Shown here: piece after piece, positions 27,442-35,941 of the stretch
Numbering within the stretch: position 1 is the stretch's first letter
How the letters are laid out: every line of letters begins with the position of its first letter
Source of the DNA: Promethearchaeota archaeon
Lineage (GTDB): Archaea > Asgardarchaeota > Lokiarchaeia > Sigyniarchaeales > SOKP01
Direction: 5' to 3'
Assembly: GCA_030606485.1 (NCBI GenBank)
Contig: JAUWGH010000006.1
Span: 1 to 64,000, forward strand
DNA: 64,000 nucleotides
Notes under the pieces: model-generated
What the model saw: the letters and a program-made list of their open reading frames with translations, nothing else
Database searches by the model: none
Told to the model about the DNA's origin: nothing
Translations under genes and position numbers: made by a program

Positions 27442-27578
27442 ATCAATAATTTTTTTTTCAAATTTTGAATAAAATTGAAAATTTAGTAGTTTATATAGAT
27501 TGAATTGAGATTATGTTTGTAGTAATTCGGAAATTTAATCCTATTATCAAAATAAATTCAAAAAAAAGGTTTTATTAA

Positions 27579-27839
27579 ATGATAAAGTTGGATAAAAAGA
27601 CTCAAACTTTTTTATCAAGTAAATTATTATGTATCTGTCCTCTCTGTAAAAAATACATTTACGGTAAAGATATAGAAATTGTTAAAATTGAGCCCTCTAA
27701 AGTAAAACGATGGCCTATAACTGTTGTGCATTGTCATTCAAATAAAAATTATCCTATACATGCATTAACTCTTTATATTGATGCAAACTTCTCAATTCGT
27801 AGCAGAGATGTCTCACAATATTTAAAAATACAAACTTAA
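27579..27839 (+). CDS. Small zinc-binding-type protein
   Basis: This 86-residue protein has CICPLCKK (18-25) near the N-terminus and VVHCHS (49-54) with a later His61, giving four to six ligands for one zinc. The HALTLYIDANFSIRSRD segment (61-77) resembles the C-terminal zinc element of some Asgard small-GTPase-associated proteins, where a Cys pair is followed by a His/Cys pair and a 'YIDxNFxVR' strand. That resemblance is from memory and weak. It starts with ATG at 27579 after a T-rich leader and stands alone. Confidence 0.65.
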   Translation: MIKLDKKTQTFLSSKLLCICPLCKKYIYGKDIEIVKIEPSKVKRWPITVVHCHSNKNYPIHALTLYIDANFSIRSRDVSQYLKIQT

Positions 27840-27888
27840 AATCAACTAAATGGAGTTTCAGTATCATATCCATTAGAGTTTTAAATCT

Positions 27889-30390
27889 TTATCTAAAATA
27901 TTTTCCAATTATTGAATTTTTATTTAAATTCAAATCTTCTGGCGAGCCCTCAGCTATTATTTCTCCACCAGCTGGACCGCCTCCAGGACCCAATTCTATG
28001 ATCCAATCAGTATAGGACAAAATATCCAGATCATGTTCAATAATTACAACACTATTCCCTCTCTCAACCAATTCATTTAATAATGTCAATAATTTCGCGA
28101 TATCATATGAATGAAGCCCTATGCTCGGCTCGTCCAATATGAGTAAAGAGTGAGCTTTCTTCTCTCGACCTAATTCTTTCGCCAACTTTACTCTTTGTGC
28201 TTCACCACCGCTTAAAGTAAGCGAAGATTGCCCCAAAGTCATATATCCCATACCAATTTTATCTAAAATCTCTAAAATTTTAACGATGTTTGTTTGACCT
28301 TTAAAAACTTCTAACGATTCCTTAACTGTTAAATCTAAAACTTCTCTAATTGTTTTTCCCTTATATCTAACTTCAAGAATTTCTGGTTTATATCTCATAC
28401 CTTTGCATTCATTACATGGAATCGATAGTCCGGGCAAGAACAGTGATATTTGCAGATCTTGATATCCATAACCTTTACAAGCTGGGCATCGTCCCTTATC
28501 AGAATTGAAACTGAAATGACCAGCTTTATATTTTTTCCTTTTTGCTAAAGGTTGTTTCGCGTATAAATTTCTAATCTTGTCCCATATCCCAATATAACTT
28601 GCTGGAAAGGAGGTTCGAAGGCGACTGAGAGGCTTTTGATTTACTATTATAACTTCATCAATATTTTCCCACCCAATTATATATCCTGAAGTTGTTAAAT
28701 CTCCCTCACCACCGTTTTCTACCTCCTCCAATGCCTTTATTTTTTTATTGCTTCTTTGCCTTTCGAAATAAGGTGTTATTAAGGGGACTAGTGTATCTGA
28801 AATGAGCGAGCTCTTTCCACTGCCAGATACACCCGCAATTCCCACTATTAAGCCCAATGGAATATCAACTTTAACATTTTTCAAATTATGAGTGTTAACT
28901 TTCTTTAAATTAATTTTGGGATTATGTTTAGAAACTTTCTTTCGATCATTAGCGCTCTTTTTAGGAATTTCCAATTCACCGCTTAAATATTTACCAGTAA
29001 TTGATCTTTTGGACCTTGTGATACCCTCTAATATTCCTTGATATACAATTTCTCCACCTTCAATTCCCGCACCAGGTCCCATATCGATTATCTCATCAGC
29101 AGAGGATATTAATTTTTTATCATGCTCAACTATGATAATGGTGTTTCCCAAATCTTTAAGCGATTTTAACATTTTCACGAGATTCTCTTTCTCTATTTCG
29201 TGAAGTCCCATTGTAGGCTCATCCAAAATGTATATTAGCGAATTTAATCCGGAATCCAGATGGTTCATTAACGCTAACCTGCTTAATTCCCCACCCGAAA
29301 GAGTGGGTAATTCCCGATTTAAGTGAAGATAAGGAAGTCCAACATTCACTATACTTTTTAACTTTTTTTGTATCAAACTTTTAAGACCACGGCCTTCAGA
29401 TGTTTTTAAATAGGAATTATCTAGAAGATCAAAGAACTCTATCAACTCTGTAATAGTCATCATTGCTAATTCACCAATATGTTTTTCGCTTATTTTGATT
29501 TCTCGGGCTCGATCGTTTATTCTATAACCCTTACATTCAGAACACAGTTCTTTTTTCATGTAATACTTCATAATTTTTTTTCTCCTATAATCACTCGTAC
29601 CAGAAGTCATCGCTCGTTCTATATGGGGTATAATTCCTTCAAATTTTCTTGCTCTCAAGACCCCCGAAAAAGTTTTGGATTCCCATCTAAAATTCAGCTT
29701 TTTGTTACTTCCAAATAAATACAAATGTTTAATCTCTTCTGGAAGGTCTTTATAAGGGGTATAAATGTCAAAGTCGAATATATCTCCCAATTGCTCTACC
29801 CAGTGGAGCTGGTCAGCAAAACAACCAGATCCAACTTTTGTAATCTCAATCAAGTTTAAATTTGGGTCCTTAACGATTAAATCCTCTGTAAAATGCATGA
29901 TATAACCCCTCCCTTTACATTCAAGGCACATCCCAGATGGTTCGTTGAAGCTAAAGTGTTTAATTTGCAATGGTTCGACTTGCATACCGCAAATGTCACA
30001 CTCTAAAGCCGGCTTTTCGACGAACTCTTTGCAAATCGGACAAATTAATACACCTTCAATTGCGTAGAACATTCTCAAAAGATTATAAATGATTGTTTTT
30101 GTCCCAACCGTGCTTCTAGGGTTAACAACTCTCGTTGTTCTCTGCTCCACAGCGATGGTGGGGCTCAATCCAGTTATCATATCGAACGGGGCTTCATCAC
30201 TCCCACGCGGCGGATAACCAACCGCCTGCATATATCTCCTTAACCCTTCGTCAAATATAGTGTCGAAAGCTAAGCTCGACTTTCCAGATCCACTCACTCC
30301 CGTTATTAATACCATTTTATTTTTCGGTATTGAGATATCTATATTTTTAAGATTATGAATTCGAGCGCCTTTAATTTCTATCTTATCCAT
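27889..30390 (-). CDS. UvrA-like excinuclease ATPase, short paralogue (UvrA2/DrrC-type)
   Basis: This 833-residue protein has both UvrA ABC ATPase cassettes. Walker A1 is GVSGSGKSS (31-39) and Walker A2 is GVSGSGKSS in the second half; signatures are LSGGELSRL and LSGGEAQRVKL; Walker B elements are YILDEPT and LILDEPSIGLH. The zinc modules CPIC...CDIC (about 116-137) and CPAC...CNEC are present. It is about 100 residues shorter than housekeeping UvrA, as in UvrA2/DrrC proteins that protect against DNA-intercalating drugs. No uvrB or uvrC is nearby. It is the last gene of the PadR-headed operon, 19 bases after the GyrI-like gene, which favours a drug or genotoxin response over general repair. 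Confidence 0.92.
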   Translation of the reverse strand: MDKIEIKGARIHNLKNIDISIPKNKMVLITGVSGSGKSSLAFDTIFDEGLRRYMQAVGYPPRGSDEAPFDMITGLSPTIAVEQRTTRVVNPRSTVGTKTIIYNLLRMFYAIEGVLICPICKEFVEKPALECDICGMQVEPLQIKHFSFNEPSGMCLECKGRGYIMHFTEDLIVKDPNLNLIEITKVGSGCFADQLHWVEQLGDIFDFDIYTPYKDLPEEIKHLYLFGSNKKLNFRWESKTFSGVLRARKFEGIIPHIERAMTSGTSDYRRKKIMKYYMKKELCSECKGYRINDRAREIKISEKHIGELAMMTITELIEFFDLLDNSYLKTSEGRGLKSLIQKKLKSIVNVGLPYLHLNRELPTLSGGELSRLALMNHLDSGLNSLIYILDEPTMGLHEIEKENLVKMLKSLKDLGNTIIIVEHDKKLISSADEIIDMGPGAGIEGGEIVYQGILEGITRSKRSITGKYLSGELEIPKKSANDRKKVSKHNPKINLKKVNTHNLKNVKVDIPLGLIVGIAGVSGSGKSSLISDTLVPLITPYFERQRSNKKIKALEEVENGGEGDLTTSGYIIGWENIDEVIIVNQKPLSRLRTSFPASYIGIWDKIRNLYAKQPLAKRKKYKAGHFSFNSDKGRCPACKGYGYQDLQISLFLPGLSIPCNECKGMRYKPEILEVRYKGKTIREVLDLTVKESLEVFKGQTNIVKILEILDKIGMGYMTLGQSSLTLSGGEAQRVKLAKELGREKKAHSLLILDEPSIGLHSYDIAKLLTLLNELVERGNSVVIIEHDLDILSYTDWIIELGPGGGPAGGEIIAEGSPEDLNLNKNSIIGKYFR

Positions 30391-30409
30391 GTTTTTCCCT
30401 CTTTATTTT

Positions 30410-31033
30410 TCAAACAAATGGTTGTCTTATTACTGTCTTTAATTTTTCAGGTGCAGTTTTTCTCGGATCGCTCAGATAGATCTCGTGGTGCTTTTGTTTA
30501 TGTCCATCAAAACTCCCTCCCTGCGATTTAATAAAATCATGTATCTTATCAATCGTTGGGCCCTCATCTTTAAATGGACCAATGTATAAGATGTGCGCAC
30601 TCTTTCCTTCATTAAATTTTTCTAATCGAAGGTTCGAAAAGATATCAGGGAGTTCTGGTTTTTTCTCTTTCGTAATCTCAATTGCCTTATCAATCATCTT
30701 TTGAGTAATCCAATCCGGTTGCATTATCATCATAGTCCATTCCCATTTATCTCTTTTACCTTCTCTGAAATCTTTCATATCCTTTGCCCACCACAACCCT
30801 TCTAGAGGTGGAACTACGTAATCCTTACCTCTCCCTTTGCTTAAAAACTTGGTCTTAAACGCAACCGGGTAAAGAACTCCGAGCGCGTCCGTGTACTCTT
30901 TAGAATCGCCTGGAGATCCCATTCCATCTATCATAAGGAATTGCATCTCGGGAACATCGACTATGACGACCTCGTTTACGCTAGGCTTGTACAATTCTTT
31001 AAATTTATTTTTAAAATCTATTTTTGTTGGCAT
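30410..31033 (-). CDS. GyrI-like small-molecule-binding protein
   Basis: This 207-residue protein matches the stand-alone GyrI-like family (COG4832 type). The opening VVIVDVPEMQFLMIDGMGSP is typical, as is the later GPFKDEGPTI and the end segment HHEIYLSDPRKTAPEKLKT. The fold is the SHS2/GyrI module that binds hydrophobic drugs; some members have been reported to hydrolyse cyclopropane-type DNA-alkylating antibiotics. Its place directly before the UvrA-like gene and behind a PadR regulator fits ligand capture or detoxification. The ligand is unknown, and the enzymatic idea is inference. Confidence 0.82.
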   Translation of the reverse strand: MPTKIDFKNKFKELYKPSVNEVVIVDVPEMQFLMIDGMGSPGDSKEYTDALGVLYPVAFKTKFLSKGRGKDYVVPPLEGLWWAKDMKDFREGKRDKWEWTMMIMQPDWITQKMIDKAIEITKEKKPELPDIFSNLRLEKFNEGKSAHILYIGPFKDEGPTIDKIHDFIKSQGGSFDGHKQKHHEIYLSDPRKTAPEKLKTVIRQPFV

Positions 31034-31110
31034 ATTTTTTACCCTTTTTTTTGTTTTATTTCATGTGTTTAAAATCATCATTACTAATCTAACCATTTTA
31101 TTTACCTTCT

Positions 31111-31539
31111 TTATTTTTTATTTGGATTATATTTATATCCGCAATCGTAACATTCTTCGTCGTGAACGCATATCTCGCCTCCACATTCAGGACAAGTGTA
31201 AAGTAGCTTTTGCTCTTCAAGCCATTGATCCACTCCAATTTCTTTCATTCTATTTAAATTGTCTAAAAAATTAACGTTATATTTTGATTTATACCTATTG
31301 TTAATGCTCGTCAATCGTTCGCAAGGCATTTTTTCGCATTCAAAACAATATTCGATTTCATTATTTCTTAAAGCCTTGCAACCCTTCTTAACGAAAGCGC
31401 AATTTTTATCTTGAGCTTTACATCCCTTGCACCCTCTCTTATACCCCTTTTCCTCAAATAAGTCTTTCTTTTGGAGCAAATAGCTTCTACAAGCTCCACA
31501 ATAGACTCCACAACGACCAGCTAAATTATTTTCTTCCAT
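31111..31539 (-). CDS. DUF3795-type Cys-rich protein with zinc ribbon
   Basis: This 142-residue protein begins GRCGVYCGACRSYL, the hallmark of DUF3795, followed by CKGCKAQDKNC and CFECEKMPCERL, for about 14 Cys in total. The last 35 residues form an extra zinc-ribbon-like tail with CPEC and CYDC. DUF3795 proteins are small putative metal- or cluster-binding proteins of unknown role. It is the third gene of the PadR-headed operon. There is no signal peptide, so it is cytoplasmic. Confidence 0.78.
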   Translation of the reverse strand: MEENNLAGRCGVYCGACRSYLLQKKDLFEEKGYKRGCKGCKAQDKNCAFVKKGCKALRNNEIEYCFECEKMPCERLTSINNRYKSKYNVNFLDNLNRMKEIGVDQWLEEQKLLYTCPECGGEICVHDEECYDCGYKYNPNKK

Positions 31540-31552
31540 GTATCAAATCCCC

Positions 31553-32689
31553 TTATAATTTGATTTTTGATAGTGCTTTAAACATGTTCTCTTCCAAATC
31601 GACTATACTCCAAATTATATCTCGCAATTCTTCTAAATTAACATGCGCGATACAATCGTTTCCGCCAGTCTCCATTGCCTCTTTTAACGCGCCAGAGAAC
31701 TCGCTCCACAATGCTACAGATTGTTTTGCGTTTAGTAACTGATTTTCTACGATCTCAATCTCTTCTTGGCTCCACGCTCGCGGACTCTCTTTGGCATATT
31801 GAGGGATCTCTTGTAGAAAATCAACAAATAAGTTTCTGAAATTTGATCCTCCAGTGCCGTATTCCTCGATGAATCCGTACATGCTTTCAAATTGCAAGTA
31901 GGACTGAGACGCCTTTCCTTCGGGGGAAGTGTGCATTTTAGTTGCACTAAGCGTATCTTTCCATTTACTTATGGATTTACCAAATTTTCTTATGCCACCA
32001 ATCCCTTGGCTCCCTAGAGAAGTCTGAAGCATGTTTTTCACGATTTGTTGAATCGCAAGCTTCAACCCCGCGGCAAGTGGAGGGCGCTTACCGTCGGATC
32101 GAGGAATCATCGTAAACCACATGTTCCGCGGGTTCATGTACCTTCCGCATTCGGTCGAGCCCCGCGCTTTCTTTATTAAATCTATTGGGACTTTAAAAAC
32201 ATTAATTAGCTCGTTATCATACAGAAATGCCACATCTTTATCGTCGTAGTAGCCCACGAGCGAAATTGTGTGTCCGCCAAAATGGAATTTTTCGTAAGTA
32301 TCGCTGTAAGGCAAGTAATACATATCGGTTTTAATGATGTGTGGCGTGTTGTTGTTTATTAATTCCTTGGAAATTTTCCACGCTTTATCGGCACTATCCG
32401 AGGTTTTCTGCTTTATAATTACACCTAAGACTCTACATGCGAGACTATTCTCAGAAATCGAGCTAGACTTACCACCAATAAAAAATGGAACCATCCCTTT
32501 GTAAGTGTCTTTAAAGATGTTCTCTTGAGAACTAGCATCCCAAAATGCGAATCCCATAGTTGCATCAAGCCCAAAAGCCATAGCTTCGGTTATTGGATGT
32601 CCATAAAACTCAAACATGTCTCTCATTGCTGTCGATTCACAATGCCGTCCTACTTCATGTCTAAATCCATCAATTAGTACTTTCGCCAT
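31553..32689 (-). CDS. BtrH-like protein (BtrH N-terminal domain plus DUF4872-like)
   Basis: This protein of about 378 residues begins with the pattern GRHCESTAMRDMFEFYG, closely matching the BtrH N-terminal domain with its Cys-protease-like 'HC.s' site. The middle (FHFGGHTISLVGYYDD) fits its catalytic His and Asp region, and the C-terminal half matches DUF4872. BtrH itself is an acyltransferase in aminoglycoside (butirosin) assembly; homologues are often found with peptide or antibiotic genes. I choose the ATG at 32687-32689 because GAGGTGG lies just ahead of it; a longer frame to 32722 is possible. The start overlaps the PadR gene by 16 bases. The substrate is unknown. Confidence 0.78.
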   Translation of the reverse strand: MAKVLIDGFRHEVGRHCESTAMRDMFEFYGHPITEAMAFGLDATMGFAFWDASSQENIFKDTYKGMVPFFIGGKSSSISENSLACRVLGVIIKQKTSDSADKAWKISKELINNNTPHIIKTDMYYLPYSDTYEKFHFGGHTISLVGYYDDKDVAFLYDNELINVFKVPIDLIKKARGSTECGRYMNPRNMWFTMIPRSDGKRPPLAAGLKLAIQQIVKNMLQTSLGSQGIGGIRKFGKSISKWKDTLSATKMHTSPEGKASQSYLQFESMYGFIEEYGTGGSNFRNLFVDFLQEIPQYAKESPRAWSQEEIEIVENQLLNAKQSVALWSEFSGALKEAMETGGNDCIAHVNLEELRDIIWSIVDLEENMFKALSKIKL

Positions 32690-33273
32690 TCTTTTTCCAC
32701 CTCTATCTGCTCTAATATCCATTTTATAAATTCCATATGAGTTTTCATTATTATAATTGGACGATAAAAAAGTGCTTTAATGGTCAACGGGTAATAATTC
32801 CATTGTTCCATCGATTTTTTTATCGAAACTTTCTCTGTTTCCTTCAACATAGTTATGTCTCTTTTAATAATTTCTAAAGAATTCGTAAACGCTTCAATTT
32901 GTTCTTCTTTTGATAGTATCGGTAACATAGACAACGCTAAATCGTAATCGGATTCCCTCCTGCCTTTAAAACTCCTTAAAGTGTCATAAACCTTCGTTTT
33001 TAAAACTTTCAACCCGTATTTGGTAATTGTGTAAATTTTCACTGTATAAGCTTTTCCCTCTTCTTTTTGTTCTTCGATTCTCATATTGACTAATTCATCT
33101 TTTCTTAATTTTTTTAAAACGCCGTAAACAGAGGATTTCCCAATCTCCGTCCAATTTTTCATACCTCGCTCTTTAATTCTCTCATTAATGTTTTTAGCAT
33201 GACTCTCTCGTTCAGCAACTAACCCAAGAACTGCAAATGCAACATGAGATAGTCTATAATTACTTTTCATCAT
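32674..33273 (-). CDS. PadR-family transcriptional regulator
   Basis: This 199-residue protein has a PadR winged helix at about 8-95: FAVLGLVAERESHAKNINER leads, GKSSVYGVLKKLRKDELV is the recognition helix and wing, and the C-terminal helical part (110-199) forms the dimerisation arm. PadR proteins are repressors released by small phenolic or drug ligands. It heads the operon with BtrH-like, DUF3795, GyrI-like and UvrA-like genes, and two tandem palindromes lie 14 bases upstream of its start codon. Autoregulated control of the module is the natural reading. Confidence 0.88.
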   Translation of the reverse strand: MMKSNYRLSHVAFAVLGLVAERESHAKNINERIKERGMKNWTEIGKSSVYGVLKKLRKDELVNMRIEEQKEEGKAYTVKIYTITKYGLKVLKTKVYDTLRSFKGRRESDYDLALSMLPILSKEEQIEAFTNSLEIIKRDITMLKETEKVSIKKSMEQWNYYPLTIKALFYRPIIIMKTHMEFIKWILEQIEVEKEWRKY

Positions 33274-33286
33274 CTTAAGTCAGACC

Positions 33287-33318
33287 ATTCTGATATAAGA
33301 ATATTCTGATAGCAGAAT
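33287..33318 (-). promoter_or_regulatory. Tandem 16-bp palindromic operators for the PadR operon
   Basis: ATTCTGATATAAGAAT (33287-33302) and ATTCTGATAGCAGAAT (33303-33318) lie head to tail with no spacer. The second is a perfect 6-4-6 inverted repeat and the first a 5-6-5 one. They sit immediately upstream of the PadR start at 33273 where the promoter should be. Two adjacent dimer sites for the encoded PadR repressor are likely. Confidence 0.6.
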
Positions 33319-33446
33319 AATTAAATCTTTGTATCAAAATCTGATCTAAATATTTTTGAAAAAAAGTACTAGTTTTGATTAATTGAAAAATATGAAAAAA
33401 AGAAAAATAAAAAAATTATTTTTTTTAACTTCTGCTTTCGAGGTTT

Positions 33447-34139
33447 CTATTTAATTCCAATATATAAGAAAATATTATCTGCCATAAACCCGAATCTTGC
33501 TACAAATAAAACAATTCCAGGTTCCAATAACGCGTCCATCACAGCAGCGATAGTAAATAAGAAAAACCCAATTGTTAGGTATATAAATTTCTTCCTCAAT
33601 TCGCCAGTTAATTGTTTTGCCTTTCGCAATGATCCTATTCCATCAAATAATAAGACTGATAAAATTAAGACTACAATTATTATGAATGGAAGAGCCCCCG
33701 TGTTGAACGAGGAATCAATAACATCTTCACCCATTGGATTTTCATACGGTTTAAAAGAATTTAGTGTATCAAAGAATAGTAAATACATAAAAATTAAACC
33801 GATAACAGTAAAAACACCAACAATATACCATTTCGCCCTTGGAGCGAGAAGTTCACCTCCTATCCACATCATAAAAACTATACCCGGAACCACCCACATA
33901 TAACTTAATCTAACATATAAAAAAAAGTCTATATTACTCCCAGTTAAAAGCACAAACAAAAAATCCGTGGCAGGGCCGAGAAGCAAGAGTCCCATAAAAA
34001 TTGCCATGATGCCAAAATTCCTAAGAAGTTTTTGCTTCGTTTTTATTGATTTAATAATAGCAAATAACCCAACTATTATGCCAAATATTACAACAAATAA
34101 CGCACTTAATCCCGTTAGCCAAAAATTAGTTGTAACCAT
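33447..34139 (-). CDS. Seven-helix-type membrane protein
   Basis: This protein of about 230 residues has about seven predicted spans, from FWLTGLSALFVVIFGII at the start to VARFGFMADNIFLYIG at the end, with loops of 10-30 residues. The layout is like the N-terminal 7TM sensor regions seen on archaeal signalling proteins, but no kinase or cyclase follows. The ATG at 34137-34139 is preferred over an upstream TTG at 34148. It is not in an obvious operon. Function is unknown. Confidence 0.68.
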   Translation of the reverse strand: MVTTNFWLTGLSALFVVIFGIIVGLFAIIKSIKTKQKLLRNFGIMAIFMGLLLLGPATDFLFVLLTGSNIDFFLYVRLSYMWVVPGIVFMMWIGGELLAPRAKWYIVGVFTVIGLIFMYLLFFDTLNSFKPYENPMGEDVIDSSFNTGALPFIIIVVLILSVLLFDGIGSLRKAKQLTGELRKKFIYLTIGFFLFTIAAVMDALLEPGIVLFVARFGFMADNIFLYIGIK

Positions 34140-34412
34140 ATCAATCAATCCTTTTTAAATATTTTTTATTTGTAATTATATCTTTGATTCTTTTTACTTA
34201 TAAATATTTTTTATAATATTGTCTACAAACTCTATTATTCTAATTTATATTTTTTTTGTATAATTACAAATTATGATATATAAATTTCTTATTATTAAGT
34301 CCATTTAAGATCACCTTAAAAATTAATATTTAATGATTCTTATTCAAATTCTTTGCGATTTTTTTTTACACATTAAATATTTTGGGGGCAACAATAAGAA
34401 AAATAAGAAAAT

Positions 34413-35828
34413 TCATTTATTTAACGCCAATTCTGGTTCTTGCTTTTCTATTTTTTTCCAAATTCTTTTGGGTGGGCTAGTAGGTATCATCTCATAGAAT
34501 TTCTTTCGGAACTTCTTCATTTTAAGGAACAACATCAAAAAACCCCGCGCCGCCTTCCAAATCAATGATACTTTATTTGGGAGTGTATCATATAGTCCAT
34601 ATTTCTTATAATACTTATGATCTGCCCTGAAAACAATGCGGAGATTGGCGTGAATTTCATCTCTGAATAATTTAAACCCACCTTCATGTCGAAAGGTATA
34701 ATTAACATAACCACTATCTGCGAATTTAATTAATTTATCAGCAAAAGATTGCAATAATAAATCAATTTCATTCGAAGTTCCAAATTCATCTGTTATGACT
34801 CCAACAAGATTAGCCTCTTGAAATTCGGTCCACGACTCTAAAAACTCTCGGAAAATCATATCTTGGCTTAATGGCCCTGAAATAATAAAGCCTAATTGTT
34901 TCCCTACTAATACTGGTGTGTGTGTATTAAAAAAGGCTCTATCAAAGAGAAGTTTCCATCTTGAAGAAAAAAATCTATCCTTCATAGCCCCAGCAAAAAT
35001 CAGAATATCAGCCGACATTACTTTATTTTTATAAAATCCGATAAAATTATCTCCTTTAACTTTGAGATAATGACACTCATTATTATAACCGCTTTTTAAA
35101 CAGCCTAAACAATGTCCTGTGATATTAACATCCCATATATTTGCTATCTCCGCTTCCGAAAAGCAGTTTTTCATTGCAGTAACCATTTTTCCAATATTTG
35201 TTTTTTCATCAACGGAATCAGTTACTATTAAAATCTTTTTACCTTTAGTTTCTATTACTTTAAAATTTTCTCCTGGATTATACTCAAATTCTCTGTATTT
35301 TAGAGGAGTAAATTTTTTGGGTGTTGGTACTTTCCTATTAATGCCATCAAAAAAATTATCTATAAACTTAATAAAATTCTGTCTCTTTTCAAAATCATTT
35401 ATATCAAGCATATATGGCGAATAATATCCAAAATACTTCATATCTAAATCATCGATTATTCCCTGCATGTAATTGTGGGCCATATGGTCATAAAAATGTA
35501 TACTCGTTGAAATAGTTATTGCATATTTTCCTTTGAATGCATTTTCCACCCCTCGCTCCCAAATAAGTTCAATAAATCGTTTATAATTTGAATGCACATG
35601 TAATATATAAAGTGGAAAAGCCCATATAATTCCTTTACTGGATTGAATTTCATCTATAAGTTCTTGAAAGGCACCCATATTATTTTCATAATACTTTAGT
35701 TTTTGAGCGATGTGGAAAATTCGTATTTCTCGTTCGGGATATTTGCGCTGAATATATTTAACGAATTGAATTGTAGTGCCATTACTACCTTTTGGGCTTC
35801 CGTTTAAAGCTATTATTTTTGCAACCAT
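34413..35828 (-). CDS. Tandem flavodoxin-like (NADPH-dependent FMN reductase) protein
   Basis: This 471-residue protein has two flavodoxin-like domains. The first (about 1-170) opens IIALNGSPKGSNGTT, the FMN phosphate loop of the NADPH:FMN reductase family. The second (about 190-385) opens KILIVTDSVDEKTNIG with the same role and contains CLGCLKSGYNNEC, as in iron-sulfur flavoproteins. A basic C-terminal tail (about 400-465, LMLFLKMKKFRKKFYEM) may be membrane-associated. Electron transfer is likely; the double domain in one chain is unusual. Confidence 0.82.
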   Translation of the reverse strand: MVAKIIALNGSPKGSNGTTIQFVKYIQRKYPEREIRIFHIAQKLKYYENNMGAFQELIDEIQSSKGIIWAFPLYILHVHSNYKRFIELIWERGVENAFKGKYAITISTSIHFYDHMAHNYMQGIIDDLDMKYFGYYSPYMLDINDFEKRQNFIKFIDNFFDGINRKVPTPKKFTPLKYREFEYNPGENFKVIETKGKKILIVTDSVDEKTNIGKMVTAMKNCFSEAEIANIWDVNITGHCLGCLKSGYNNECHYLKVKGDNFIGFYKNKVMSADILIFAGAMKDRFFSSRWKLLFDRAFFNTHTPVLVGKQLGFIISGPLSQDMIFREFLESWTEFQEANLVGVITDEFGTSNEIDLLLQSFADKLIKFADSGYVNYTFRHEGGFKLFRDEIHANLRIVFRADHKYYKKYGLYDTLPNKVSLIWKAARGFLMLFLKMKKFRKKFYEMIPTSPPKRIWKKIEKQEPELALNK

Positions 35829-35941
35829 AATAAATCTTCTCGATTGATTAAAAAAAAATCTATTATTTTGAAAATATGATATGGCTTAAATATTTTTAAA
35901 AATTTTATTTAAATTATTAGAATATAAAATTCAAGATAAAA

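Noticed and set aside
27889-30390. Housekeeping nucleotide-excision UvrA
   Set aside because: About 100 residues shorter than usual, no uvrB/uvrC nearby, and placed in a PadR-headed operon; kept as a paralogue instead.
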